Assembly: GCA_963773315.1 (NCBI GenBank)
Contig: CAVZAF010000010.1
Coordinates: 186,001-250,000, forward strand
Origin: DATKAS01 sp963773315
GTDB lineage: Bacteria > Actinomycetota > Acidimicrobiia > Acidimicrobiales > DATKAS01
Direction: 5' to 3'
Length of the DNA stretch: 64,000 nucleotides
The notes beneath the pieces were generated by a model. It was not told the origin of the DNA. It made no database searches and was given only the letters and a program-made list of their open reading frames with translations. Of the stretch, positions 44,886 through 54,210 are shown one piece after another (positions within the stretch are counted from its first letter, which is position 1; each line of letters begins with the position of its first letter). Position numbers and translations under genes: made by a program.

Positions 44886-46235
44886 ATGCCCAGACCTGAT
44901 GGCCGCGCGGTGGACGAGCTGCGCCCGATCACCTTCGAGCGCGATTACACCGAGATGGCGTCTGGGTCGGCGCTGGTGTCGTTCGGACGCACTCGGGTGC
45001 TGTGCACCGCCTCGGTCGACGAGGACACCCCGCGCTGGATGCGGGGGACCGGCAAGGGCTGGGTCACGGCCGAGTACTCGATGCTCCCCGGCTCTTCGCC
45101 GGAGCGGATCGAACGCGAGGCGGCGAAGGGGCGGGTGTCGGGCCGTACGCAAGAGATCCAGCGGCTCATCGGCCGTTCCCTGCGCGCCGTCACCGACATG
45201 CGAGCGCTCGGCGAGCGCCAAGTGATCATCGACTGCGACGTCCTCCAGGCTGATGGAGGCACGCGCACCGCATCGATCTGCGGCGGCTACCTCGCGCTGC
45301 ACGATGCCGTCAGCCGCCTCGTGCAGACAGGTGCGATCAAGCAGCACCCGATCACCGAGCGATGCGCAGCGATCTCGGTCGGCATCGTGAACGGTGAGCC
45401 CGCGCTCGACCTTCCCTATGTGGAGGACTCGACCGCGGAGGTGGACATGAACGTGGTGATGATCTCGTCGGGCCGGTTCGTCGAGGTCCAAGGGACCGCC
45501 GAGGGGATCGCGTTCTCGCGGAGCGAGCTCGACGTCCTCCTCGGGCTCGCCGAGAAGGGCATCCGCGAGATCTTCGCGTTGCAGGACGAGCTGCTCTCCG
45601 ATCCCCCCCACGCGGTGACGGCGCCTCGAGAGGCGCCACTTGTGACGGTCGTCCTCGCAAGCGCGAACGCCGACAAGGCCAAGGAGATCCTCGAGATCGT
45701 CGCACCGCTCGGGATCGAGGTGCTGCCGCGTCCGGCGTCGGTGCCCGACGTCGACGAGACCGCCGACACCTTCGAGGGCAACGCTCGCCTGAAGGCGACG
45801 GCGATCGCGGCCGTAGCCGGGTTGCCCGCGCTCGCCGATGACACGGGCCTCGAGGTCGACTTCCTGGGTCGCGCGCCTGGTGTCCACACGGCTCGCTACG
45901 CGGGTGTCGACGCCACCTATGCCGACAATGTCGCGCTGCTGCTCGAGTCGCTCAAGGCCGTCCCGTTCGAGCAGCGAACGGCGCGCTTCATCACCGTCGC
46001 CATGGTGTGCTGGCCAGATGGTCGGGAGATCGTCGCCGAAGGTTTCGTGCGGGGCCACATCGCGCTCGAGTCGCGCGGCGAGCGGGGCTTCGGCTACGAC
46101 CCGGTGTTCATCCCAGACGAGGGTGACGGCCGCACGTTCGCCGAGATGTCTCTGCCGGAGAAGCACGAGCTGTCGCACCGCGGGCGCGCGTTGCGTGCGC
46201 TCGCTGCTGAGCTCGCCCCGTTCACCAGCTCCTGA
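44886..46235 (+). CDS. rph-rdgB: RNase PH fused to RdgB/HAM1-type dITP/XTP pyrophosphatase
   Basis: One continuous frame of 449 residues. Residues 1-245 are RNase PH (MPRPDGRAVDELRPI, then GWVTAEYSMLPGSSPER and DVLQADGGTRTASICGGY), the phosphorolytic 3'-tRNA trimming enzyme. Residues about 253-449 are RdgB (VVLASANADKAKEI, PALADDTGLEVDFLGRAPGVHTARYAG, GFGYDPVFIPDEG), which removes ITP and XTP. In M. tuberculosis these are separate neighbours. The linker around ELLSDPPHAVTAPREAPL has no stop. The fusion may be real or a lost stop by sequence error. Confidence 0.93.
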   Translation: MPRPDGRAVDELRPITFERDYTEMASGSALVSFGRTRVLCTASVDEDTPRWMRGTGKGWVTAEYSMLPGSSPERIEREAAKGRVSGRTQEIQRLIGRSLRAVTDMRALGERQVIIDCDVLQADGGTRTASICGGYLALHDAVSRLVQTGAIKQHPITERCAAISVGIVNGEPALDLPYVEDSTAEVDMNVVMISSGRFVEVQGTAEGIAFSRSELDVLLGLAEKGIREIFALQDELLSDPPHAVTAPREAPLVTVVLASANADKAKEILEIVAPLGIEVLPRPASVPDVDETADTFEGNARLKATAIAAVAGLPALADDTGLEVDFLGRAPGVHTARYAGVDATYADNVALLLESLKAVPFEQRTARFITVAMVCWPDGREIVAEGFVRGHIALESRGERGFGYDPVFIPDEGDGRTFAEMSLPEKHELSHRGRALRALAAELAPFTSS

Positions 46236-47232
46236 GGTCGATCGCCCAGGTGTCGATCACGTCGTCGCCGTTCACGATGTGCACCCGCTCGTGCAGAGCC
46301 ATCGTCGGGTCGACGTGCGCGGGCAGCACCTTGACATGATCGCCGACGCGGAGGCTGCGCAACGAGCTCGACGCCTCCGGCGCGAAGGTCACATGCTCGT
46401 CGGAGCAGAACCAGACCTTCGCTCCGTCGATCGACGGGTCGCCGTGGTCCATCCCGAGCGACTTCAGACCCGCATCGCACACCATCCACTTCTCGGAGAC
46501 CGAGATGACGGTGGTCCACACTGACAGTGCCTGGCGGAAGGGAAGTCCGAGCCGCGCGTAGTAAGTGTCCATCAGCGCGTAGGACCCGGCCTGGATCTCG
46601 TTCGCCCACCGGTGCAGGTCGTAGGTGCCGGTGCCGCCGGCCGACGTGACCTCGCCGCCGACAAGGTCGTGCGCGGCCTGGAGCCTGGCCATGCACTCCT
46701 CGACTTGCGCGGCGCGATCCGCACGGTCGACGACGGGCATGAGGTGGCCCTCGTAGCCCATGACGCCGCGGACGCCGAGGCCCTTGGCCCGCGCGTGGTC
46801 GGCGAGCTGTCCGGCGTCGTCGGGGTCGCACCCGCACCGCGGCAGCCCGACGTTGACGTCGATGAGCACCTCGCGGATGCCCGCCGCGGCCGCGGCGTCG
46901 ATCGTCGCTTCACTGTCGACCGCAACCGTGACGCGGGCGTCGGCAAGCGCAGCCATCGCGCGAAGCCGTTGCGGGTCGACGCACTCGTTGGCAAGCAAGA
47001 GGTCTTCGCCGAGGCCCGCCTTCGCCATGCCGGTCACCTCGAGTGGCGTCGCGCAGGTGAACGAGCGGTGGCCCGAGGCGAGCTGCTCGGCCGCCAGCGT
47101 GGTGCACTTGTGCGCCTTCACGTGCGGACGGCAACGGCTGCCCGGAAGTGCGGCCGCCATCGCGGCGAGGTTGTGCTGCAGATCGGACGATTCGACGATC
47201 AGTGCGGGGGTCTGGAGGTCGGAGAGGCGCAC
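46222..47232 (-). CDS. D-threonine aldolase / D-serine dehydratase-like PLP enzyme
   Basis: 336 residues, alanine-racemase-type barrel. The PLP lysine lies in RPHVKAHKCT near the N-terminus, and LQTPALIVESSDLQHNLAAMA precedes it. The C-terminal half with VCDAGLKSLGMDHGDP and SDEHVTF matches the metal-dependent DTA/DSD1 group. Expected to cleave D-threonine-like beta-hydroxy amino acids or deaminate D-serine. The GTG at 47230-47232 is the likely start; it lies 11 bases from the MFS gene on the same strand. Confidence 0.9.
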   Translation of the reverse strand: MRLSDLQTPALIVESSDLQHNLAAMAAALPGSRCRPHVKAHKCTTLAAEQLASGHRSFTCATPLEVTGMAKAGLGEDLLLANECVDPQRLRAMAALADARVTVAVDSEATIDAAAAAGIREVLIDVNVGLPRCGCDPDDAGQLADHARAKGLGVRGVMGYEGHLMPVVDRADRAAQVEECMARLQAAHDLVGGEVTSAGGTGTYDLHRWANEIQAGSYALMDTYYARLGLPFRQALSVWTTVISVSEKWMVCDAGLKSLGMDHGDPSIDGAKVWFCSDEHVTFAPEASSSLRSLRVGDHVKVLPAHVDPTMALHERVHIVNGDDVIDTWAIDLRSW

Positions 47233-47243
47233 GAGCGCCGACG

Positions 47244-48488
47244 CTAATCCGCGACCGCCGCGGTCGCGATCAGCGACTCGTCGGGCGCGCGGAGCGTCTT
47301 GGTGATGACGAGGTAGAGGACACCCCACGCGATCTCGACGAACGCGAGTCCGACCATCGTCGGCGCGACGCCGATCGTCCCCGACAGCCACCCCGCGAGC
47401 GCGAGTGAGATGCTCATCGACACGGTCACGAGCGCGAAGTCGGCCGCGAAGATGCGGCCTCGCAACGCGTCGGGGGTCACGACCTGGAGGCCATAGGTCG
47501 AGAACGTCCACTGGCAGCCGCCGCCGAGGTGCGCGATCAGCACGAGGATCGCGGCAGTGATGATCCCCGGTGCGAAGGGCACGAACCCGTACGCGACGCC
47601 GTACACGATCGACGCGACGCCGCACGCGAGCAGCAGACCGTGCACGCCGCGCTTCGCGATTCGGTTCGCGAGCAGTGGCCCGGCGACGACACCCAGCCCG
47701 CGCATCGTCAGGAGGAGGCCGGTGCCGTTGTCGCCGGTGTGGAACGTCTGGGTTGCGAGCACTGCGAGCAGACCGACGACGCCGGTGCCGAGGCCGAACC
47801 CGGCCTTCGAGCCGAGGAGTGCGAGCACTTGTGGTCGGTGCCATGCGTAGCGCAGCGCGTCCGCGGTGTCGCTGAGCGGCCGCATCCGCTGCGATCTGTC
47901 GGGCTCGGTGCCGGGCTCGCGCATCGGCCTTCTCACGCTGAAGATCAGCGCGCCGGCTACCAGGAAGCTGACCGCGTCGGCGATGAACGAAGCGTCGCGC
48001 CCGAACAGCACCGTGAAGCCGGCGCCGAGCGCGGCGCCGATCGCGAGCATCGCTCCCCACGTCGACGCCATCAGTGCCGTCGCGAGCGGCAGATCAGCCT
48101 TGTCCACGAGGTTCGGCAGCGCAGCGTTCGATGCAGGTGCGAAGAATGCGCCGAGCAGCGAGATCATCCCCTGCGCGACGAAGGCCATCCACACACGGCC
48201 GGGGCCGATGAGCAAGAACCCGAGCGCGGCGACCGACTGCACCGACGACGCGAGCACGAGGACCTTGCGCCGGTCGAAGCGGTCAGCGACCGTCCCCGCG
48301 AGCGGCGTGACGAAGAACGCCGGAAGGCTTTGCGCAACGAACACCATCGCGGCGGCGAAGCTCGAGTCGGTGAGGTCGAGCACGAGGCCGAGTACCGCGA
48401 CGGTCGCGAACCAGTCGCCCATGTACGAGATGACCTGCGCGGTGAACACCGTGCGGAAGTCGCGGTTCCGTCGGAGCAAGGACAGCAT
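47244..48488 (-). CDS. MFS transporter (DHA3/EntS-like, 12 helices)
   Basis: 414 residues. The start MLSLLRRNRDFRTVFTAQVISYMGDWFATVAVL and the loop GTVADRFDRRKVLVLAS are typical for DHA3-type macrolide or siderophore exporters. Helices run through the whole protein. The following PLP enzyme gene begins 11 bases after its stop, suggesting cotranscription with an amino-acid-related role. The transport substrate is unknown. Confidence 0.9.
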   Translation of the reverse strand: MLSLLRRNRDFRTVFTAQVISYMGDWFATVAVLGLVLDLTDSSFAAAMVFVAQSLPAFFVTPLAGTVADRFDRRKVLVLASSVQSVAALGFLLIGPGRVWMAFVAQGMISLLGAFFAPASNAALPNLVDKADLPLATALMASTWGAMLAIGAALGAGFTVLFGRDASFIADAVSFLVAGALIFSVRRPMREPGTEPDRSQRMRPLSDTADALRYAWHRPQVLALLGSKAGFGLGTGVVGLLAVLATQTFHTGDNGTGLLLTMRGLGVVAGPLLANRIAKRGVHGLLLACGVASIVYGVAYGFVPFAPGIITAAILVLIAHLGGGCQWTFSTYGLQVVTPDALRGRIFAADFALVTVSMSISLALAGWLSGTIGVAPTMVGLAFVEIAWGVLYLVITKTLRAPDESLIATAAVAD

Positions 48489-48527
48489 GGGAAAGACCCA
48501 GGGTAACGGCGCGTCCCGGCGGGGAGG

Positions 48528-50940
48528 TCAGGCCTGAGGCACCCAGACCAGGGCGATGTCGACGAGCTTCACGTCGGTCTTCTCGAGCGGCACCGTCATC
48601 GTGTCGATCGCCGCGGCGGCCGCGTCGGCCTCGGCGTGCACCTCGGCGAGGTCGGCTTCGAACTCGTGCTCGAGGTCGGCGAGCGCGTCTTGCTTCTCGT
48701 CGGCGCGGTTCTTCGCGCTGTCGAGGCGCTTGTTGGCCGTCGATGCCCTTCCTTGGCTGCGAGAGATCGACCGGCTCATGGTTCGCACGCTGCTCCTGCC
48801 GCCGAGGAAGCCGCCGAGCAGGTCGCCGACCGCGCCCACGACCCCGTCGTTCCGCGCGGCCTTCGCTTGCGACTCGTGCACCCCGACCTGGTCTTGCGCG
48901 GCGGCGAGCGCAGCGCGGGCCTTGTCGTACTTCGGCGCGTACTTGTCTCGCACCGATGCGAGCTTCTGATCGGCGAGCGCGTCGGCCGCCTCACCGCAAC
49001 GTTGCGCGAACTGCTCCGGCGTCTCGCCGACACGTGAGTAGAGCTTGAGCTTCGCGTTGCGCTGGATCTCGATCGTCCGCGTGCGCACGAGCTGGTCGAC
49101 GAGGTTGCGCTGCAGTGAGGTCCAGTAGGTCTTCGTGCCGACCGGCGCCTCAGGCAGCACATACTGCGCGGCCGGTGGCGCTGCCGTCACGAGGTTGCGC
49201 TCGTCGTAGTCCACCGCGATGGCGGCGGACGGGTCGGGGCTCGTCGGCAACGGGCACAGCACCGCCTCCCACTCCTCGGACTGCCGGAGCCCTGCCTTGT
49301 CATCGTCGAAGAGGAGGGTGACCCTCGCGACTGCTGCGGCGACGAGGCGTGACCCGCCGGGCACCGCGCCGACCTGCGACGCCCAAGGAGTGGCGGGGTC
49401 GAGGTAGCGGATCGGGATGCTGTCGGCGACCTTCGGTGCAACCGGCGACGCGTCGGCTGGGGGCGCGGGGCTGGGCGCAGCGGACGGCGAGCCGGGAGGA
49501 GGCAGCGTCGCAGCGACCGCGCCCGGGGCCGGCGGGGGTAGCGACTCGGGCGCATCGTGGGGAGTGAGCGACGCGATCTGCTCGCGCGTCAGAGGGCCGC
49601 GGAGGTACGCCATCGCCCAACGCGTTGTGAACACCGTTGGCTGATCGACGCCCGCTCGTCGCAACACGAACTCACGCTTGGCGAGTCCGCTGATCGTGTT
49701 GCCCAGCGCGTTGATGTCGACGCCGCCCCCCGCCGCGGACATCCCATCGAGCAGGCGCTTCTTGTCTTGCTCGGTCTGCAGTCGACCGACCATCCAGGTG
49801 CCGGCGTTCGAGATCGCCTTGTAGTCGAGGTCGACCGGGTTCTGGGTCGAGAGGACGAGCCCGACACCGAATGCCCGCGCTTGCTTCAGCAACGTGAGGA
49901 TCGGTTTCTTCGACGGTGGCTCCGCGGTCGGCGGCGCGTATCCCGCGACCTCGTCCATGTAGACGAGCGCGCGCAGGTCGGTCGTGCCGCTCTGCCGGCG
50001 CATCCACGTGACGAGCTTGCCCAGGAGGAGAGATACGACGAATTGGCGCTCGGCGTCGGAGAGGTGCGCGATGGTGACGATCGCCGCCGCCGGCTTGCCG
50101 TCGTCGGTCTTCAAGAGCCGATCGATGTCGAACGGCACGCCTCGAGCCCACGCGGCGAACGACGGCGACGCCAGCAGCCCGTTCAGCCGTCAGCGCGAGT
50201 GCAGTGCGATCGGACGGCGGGAAGAACGTGTCGAGATCGAAGACACCGAGCTTGCGGATCGGCGGCGACTGCACCTGCCCGACGAGTGTGGCGAGGTCGA
50301 GGTCGCGTCCCGTGCTCCACGAAGCCGCGACGATGTTCGACAGCAAGATGTGCTCGCGACTCGACAGCGGATCTGCGTCGATGTCGACGAGTCCGAGGAG
50401 ACCCGAGACGAATCCCTCGACCTCGTCGCCGATCGTCTCGGCATCGGCACCTTTCGGTGCTTGCAAGGAGCCCACGAGGTTGAGCGGCACCCCCGATGTG
50501 GAGCCGGGTGTGTAGATCGTCATCCCGACCCTGCTGCGGAGGGCGGCGATGCGCTCGGGAGCGACGCCCCATGACGCGAGCCCGTCGCGCCACTTCGTCG
50601 CCTCTTGCTCTGCGAACGCGTCGGGCGTCGATCCTGCCCGCTGCGCGTCACCATCGTTGATCCACGGGCGGAAGTCGGACGGCCGCAGCTCGGGGAACGT
50701 CAGCGCGAGGTTCGTGAGGTCGCCCTTCGGATCGATGATGAGCGCAGGCACGCCCGACAGCAGCGCTTCTTCGAGGAGCACGACACCGAGGCCGGTCTTG
50801 CCCGAGCCGGTCATGCCGACGATCACGCCGTGGGTGGTGAAGTCGCTCGCCGCGAGCATGAGAGGCTTCCCGTCGCGGGAGTTCGTCGCCGCGTCGATCT
50901 GCTCGCCGATGTAGAGCTGGCCGTTCGGAACGTCCGTCAT
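48528..50940 (-). CDS. HerA/DUF853-type helicase-like ATPase, frameshifted
   Basis: About 803 residues across one break. The N-terminal frame has Walker A GMTGSGKTG (about 42-50) and IIDPKGDL. Near 50185-50190 an extra G moves homology to a second frame, which continues with PFDIDRLLKTDDGKPAAAIV, the Walker B LRALVYMDEVAGYAPP and LKQARAFGVGLVLSTQNP. A Pro/Ala-rich linker follows, and the last 200 residues are predicted coiled coil, a layout unlike NurA-linked HerA. DNA translocation is the family theme; the exact role is not known. Confidence 0.85.
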
Positions 50941-50966
50941 CGACCCCGACGGTAACTTGGCGGGCG

Positions 50967-51912
50967 ATGCGGCTCCGCACTCTGGGCGACAGCGACCTCC
51001 GCGTCTCGGAGATCGCCCTGGGATCGTGGCTGACGTTCGCCGTCGGCGTCGATCAATCGACCTCCGAGGCGTGCGTGCGCCGCGCCCTCGACCTCGGGAT
51101 CAACTTCATCGACACGGCCAACGCCTACGGGCGAGGGGCCGCGGAGACCTTCCTCGGCAGCACCCTTCAGAGCGTCGACCGCGATTCCTACGTCCTTGCG
51201 ACGAAGGTGTTCTTCCCGATGTCCGCCACCGATCGCGGGTTGAGCGCGCCGCAGATCCGCAAGCAGCTCGACGCCTCGTTGCAGCGGCTGCGCACCGATC
51301 ACGTCGACCTCTACCAGTGCCACCGCTACGACCCCGAGACGCCGCTCGAAGAGACGATGGAGGCGCTCACCGCCGCGGTGCAAGCGGGCAAGACCCGCTA
51401 CATCGGGTTCAGCGAGTGGTCGCCGAAGCAGATCCGCGCCGCGCTCGAGCTCAGCGGTGTCGAGCGCTTCGTGTCGAGTCAGCCGATGTACTCGATGTTG
51501 TGGCGCCGGCCGGAGAAGGAGCTGTTCGGCCTCTGCGCGGACAACGGCATCGGTCAGATCGTCTTCTCCCCGCTCGCGCAGGGTGTGCTCACGGGCAAGT
51601 ACGCGCCTGGCCAGCCGCCACCGCCGGGCTCTCGCGCCGCGAGCGAGGAGATGGGCGGGTTCATCGGCAACTTCACCACCGACGCCGTGCTGACGACTGT
51701 GCAGCTGCTGGGCCCGATCGCCGATGACCTCGGCCTGTCGCTCGCACAGCTCGCACTCGCGTGGATCCTTCGCAAGCCTGAGGTCACCTCCGCGATCGTC
51801 GGCGCGTCTCGCCCCGATCAGCTGGACGAGACGGCCGCCGCGTCGGGCGTCACGCTCGACGACGCGACGCTCGCGGGTCGACGAGGTGTTGGCCGGGGGC
51901 AGCGAGCGGTGA
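50967..51912 (+). CDS. Aldo/keto reductase, frameshifted near C-terminus
   Basis: TIM-barrel oxidoreductase. The N-terminus SEIALGSWLTF, FIDTANAYGRG with the catalytic Tyr, VLATKVF with the Lys, and VDLYQCHRYDP are present. At 51871-51878 (TCGCGGGTCG) homology changes phase to RVDEVLAGGSER and a stop at 51910-51912, the expected ending. Without the change the frame runs to 52004 and overlaps the PhyH gene. Kv-beta-like NADPH aldo/keto reductases act on sugars or aldehydes; no substrate can be given. Confidence 0.87.
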
Positions 51913-51990
51913 TGAGCGCGCTGCGCGACGCCGACCCCACCATCCGGCAAGACGTCGACATGATGAGCGACACCGACGAGGCGAGGACGC

Positions 51991-52869
51991 ATGCTCACAC
52001 CTGACATCGTCGAGACGTTCAAGCGCGATGGCTACGTGGTCGTTCCCGACTTGCTGTCGGCCGCAGAGATCGAGTCCTTCGAGGCCGTCGTGACCGGCGC
52101 GGTGCGTCGCCGTCGGGAGGGCATCGAGATCGCGCCGTTGGTCGAGCGGAGCCGCTACCAGCAGTCGTTCATCCAGTGCATGAACCTGTGGGAGGACGAC
52201 GCCGATGTCGCGCGGCTGACCTTCCACCAACGCATCGGCCAAGCCGCCGCCGAGCTGCTCGAGGTCGACGCCATCCGCCTCTGGCACGACCAGGCGCTCT
52301 ACAAGGAGGCGGGCGGGCGCGAGACGGACGCGCACCAGGACCATCCCTACTGGCCGATCGCCGAGACCGCATCGGTGACGGCATGGATCCCGCTCGTCGG
52401 TTCCACGCTCGCGTCGGGTGCGATGGGCTACGTGCCTGGGAGCCACCTCATCGGCATGCGCAAGTTCATCAACATCTTCTTCGGCGAGCCCGAAGACATC
52501 CTCGCCGACCCTGAGGTCCGCGGGATCGAGCCCGTGTTCGTCGAGGTGCCCGCCGGATCGGTGGCGTTCCACCACGGGCTGACCGTGCACCTCGCGAAGC
52601 CGAACACGACCGACCGCGACCGGGCGGTCCACACGATCATCTACTTCCCGGACGGCAGCACTCGCGGCTACCCGTTCGCGCACTTCAGCGTCGATCGAGG
52701 CTCGATCGCGGTCGGCGAAGTCATCGACAGCGATGCGACTCCCATCGCGTGGCCGCGTCCGGCTGATGAGCCGATCCCGCCGTTGCCTGCCGTGCCGCTC
52801 CAGATCGGCGGCCCCATCGCCGCCTCGAAGATCATCGAGCCGTCGGCGCTGCCGCGGGCTTCGGGCTGA
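51991..52869 (+). CDS. Phytanoyl-CoA dioxygenase family protein
   Basis: 292 residues, intact. The Fe(II) ligands are the HQD of AHQDHPYW, and the second His lies in VAFHHGLTVHLAKPNTT. YVPGSHLIGM is the usual strand after the first turn. These non-haem 2-oxoglutarate enzymes hydroxylate lipids or specialised metabolites. The ATG at 51991 is favoured. A second member of the family sits at 23159-24012, but the two are not similar enough to be recent copies. Confidence 0.91.
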   Translation: MLTPDIVETFKRDGYVVVPDLLSAAEIESFEAVVTGAVRRRREGIEIAPLVERSRYQQSFIQCMNLWEDDADVARLTFHQRIGQAAAELLEVDAIRLWHDQALYKEAGGRETDAHQDHPYWPIAETASVTAWIPLVGSTLASGAMGYVPGSHLIGMRKFINIFFGEPEDILADPEVRGIEPVFVEVPAGSVAFHHGLTVHLAKPNTTDRDRAVHTIIYFPDGSTRGYPFAHFSVDRGSIAVGEVIDSDATPIAWPRPADEPIPPLPAVPLQIGGPIAASKIIEPSALPRASG

Positions 52870-52887
52870 GCATTCAGCCCGGAGGAG

Positions 52888-52969
52888 TGCGGGCGGAGGG
52901 ACTCGAACCCTCACGGATCGCTCCACCGGGACCTAAACCCGGCGCGTCTGCCAATTCCGCCACGCCCGC
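52888..52969 (-). tRNA. tRNA-Leu (anticodon UAG)
   Basis: The 7-base acceptor stem GCGGGCG / CGCCCGC closes the molecule. D-arm GGCGGAATTGGCAGACG, anticodon loop TTTAGGT (anticodon TAG, reading CUA), an extra arm and the T arm GGTTCGAGTCC follow. The long variable arm is typical of leucine tRNAs. The 82-base gene does not encode CCA. Confidence 0.93.
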
Positions 52970-53017
52970 GGCGCTGTGAGGACGGTACCCGGCGATGCGG
53001 CCGGTAGCCTCCGACAC

Positions 53018-53620
53018 ATGGATCAGCGCGACCTCTTCACTCCTGCCGCGCAGCAGGAGGGAACCGCCCTCGAGCGGATGGACATCTACAACCGCCTGCT
53101 CAGGGAACGCATCGTCTTCCTCGGCACCGACGTGAACGACGACATGGCGAACTTCATCACCGCGCAGCTCTTGTACCTCGAGGGCCAGGATCCCGAGAAG
53201 GACATCTGGCTGTACATCAACTCGCCTGGCGGCTCGATCACCGCGGGCATGGCGATCTACGACACGATGCAGTTCATCCGCAGCGACGTCGCGACGATCT
53301 GCATGGGGCTCGGCGCGTCGATGGGTCAGTTCCTGCTGTCGGCCGGCGCGGCCGGAAAGCGCTACGCGTTGCCGCACGCGCGGATCATGATGCACCAGCC
53401 CTCCGGTGGCATCCGCGGGCCGGCGTCCGACATCGCCATCCAGGCCGAGCAGCTCGCGTACATCAAGCGACTGATGGCCGAGCGCACCGCGTTCCACACC
53501 GGGCAAACGGTCGAGCAGGTCGAGCTCGACTCAGAGCGCGATCGCTGGTTCACCGCAGAGCAGGCCAAGGAGTACGGCCTGATCGATCATGTCATCCTCA
53601 AGCGCGGCGAGGTCATGTGA
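53018..53620 (+). CDS. clpP: ATP-dependent Clp protease proteolytic subunit ClpP
   Basis: 200 residues. Catalytic Ser101 (GASMGQF), His126 (MMHQPSGG) and Asp175 (ERDRW) are all in place; the N-terminus INSPGGSITAG is also family standard. ClpP degrades proteins delivered by ClpX or ClpC, including SsrA-tagged ones, so it works downstream of the tmRNA and SmpB encoded in this window. Actinomycetes usually carry two clpP copies; only one is here. Confidence 0.97.
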   Translation: MDQRDLFTPAAQQEGTALERMDIYNRLLRERIVFLGTDVNDDMANFITAQLLYLEGQDPEKDIWLYINSPGGSITAGMAIYDTMQFIRSDVATICMGLGASMGQFLLSAGAAGKRYALPHARIMMHQPSGGIRGPASDIAIQAEQLAYIKRLMAERTAFHTGQTVEQVELDSERDRWFTAEQAKEYGLIDHVILKRGEVM

Positions 53621-53638
53621 CTGCTGCGAGCCTGACCC

Positions 53639-54100
53639 TTACGAGGCGGTGCTCGCGGCGGGTGCCGTGAGCGAGGGCGTCGCCCCGCTGAGGTCGATGC
53701 CGCACTGCTCCTGAGTGAACTGCTGCATCCGCTTGCTCGCGGCCAGGAACGCCGGATCGAGCGCCGCTGCGAAGAGGTCGGCCACCCCGTTCTCGTCGGT
53801 CGGGTCGGCCGCGGCGATCTTGTCGATGAGGTTCGCCACCGTCTTCACGTCGCCCCTGATCGCGGGCGGAGCCGTCGAGGCGAGCTGACCGAACGCGGCG
53901 ACGGCGGCCTTCGCCGCGGTGGGATCTTGGACGTCGCCGGACAGCGATCCTTGCGTCGTGCGGACGGCGTCGCAGTACTTCGTGCTGTCGCTCGAAGCCC
54001 CGCTGTCGTCTCCTCCGCACCCTGGGAGCAGGGCGAACGTGGCCACGAGGAGCCCGACGACGAGCCCTGACCCCAGGCGGTGGACCACCCCACGTCGCAT
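53639..54100 (-). CDS. Lipoprotein of unknown function
   Basis: 153 residues. Signal peptide with lipobox LPGC (lipidated Cys about residue 28), a short Ser/Asp linker, then a helical domain (YCDAVRTTQGSLSGDVQDPTAAKAAVAAFGQL) with two Cys (in KYC and EQCG). The composition resembles actinobacterial surface lipoproteins. The ATG at 54098-54100 is preferred to an upstream start at 54172, which would spoil the signal peptide. It converges with clpP. Confidence 0.78.
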   Translation of the reverse strand: MRRGVVHRLGSGLVVGLLVATFALLPGCGGDDSGASSDSTKYCDAVRTTQGSLSGDVQDPTAAKAAVAAFGQLASTAPPAIRGDVKTVANLIDKIAAADPTDENGVADLFAAALDPAFLAASKRMQQFTQEQCGIDLSGATPSLTAPAASTAS

Positions 54101-54156
54101 GCTCCGAGAGGGTGGCACACCGGCCTCAGCCGGCGGTGGCATCCCCGAATGGCGTG

Positions 54157-54174
54157 ACATGACGTTTGTCATGT
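54157..54174. promoter_or_regulatory. Palindrome upstream of MFS gene
   Basis: ACATGAC / GTCATGT arms (7 bases) with a GTTT spacer at 54157-54174, inside the gap between the lipoprotein and MFS starts. A repressor operator is plausible, but no regulator gene is adjacent. Confidence 0.45.
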
Positions 54175-54210
54175 TGTGTCACGTGGCACGAAAGGCCAGA
54201 GTGGTGAACC

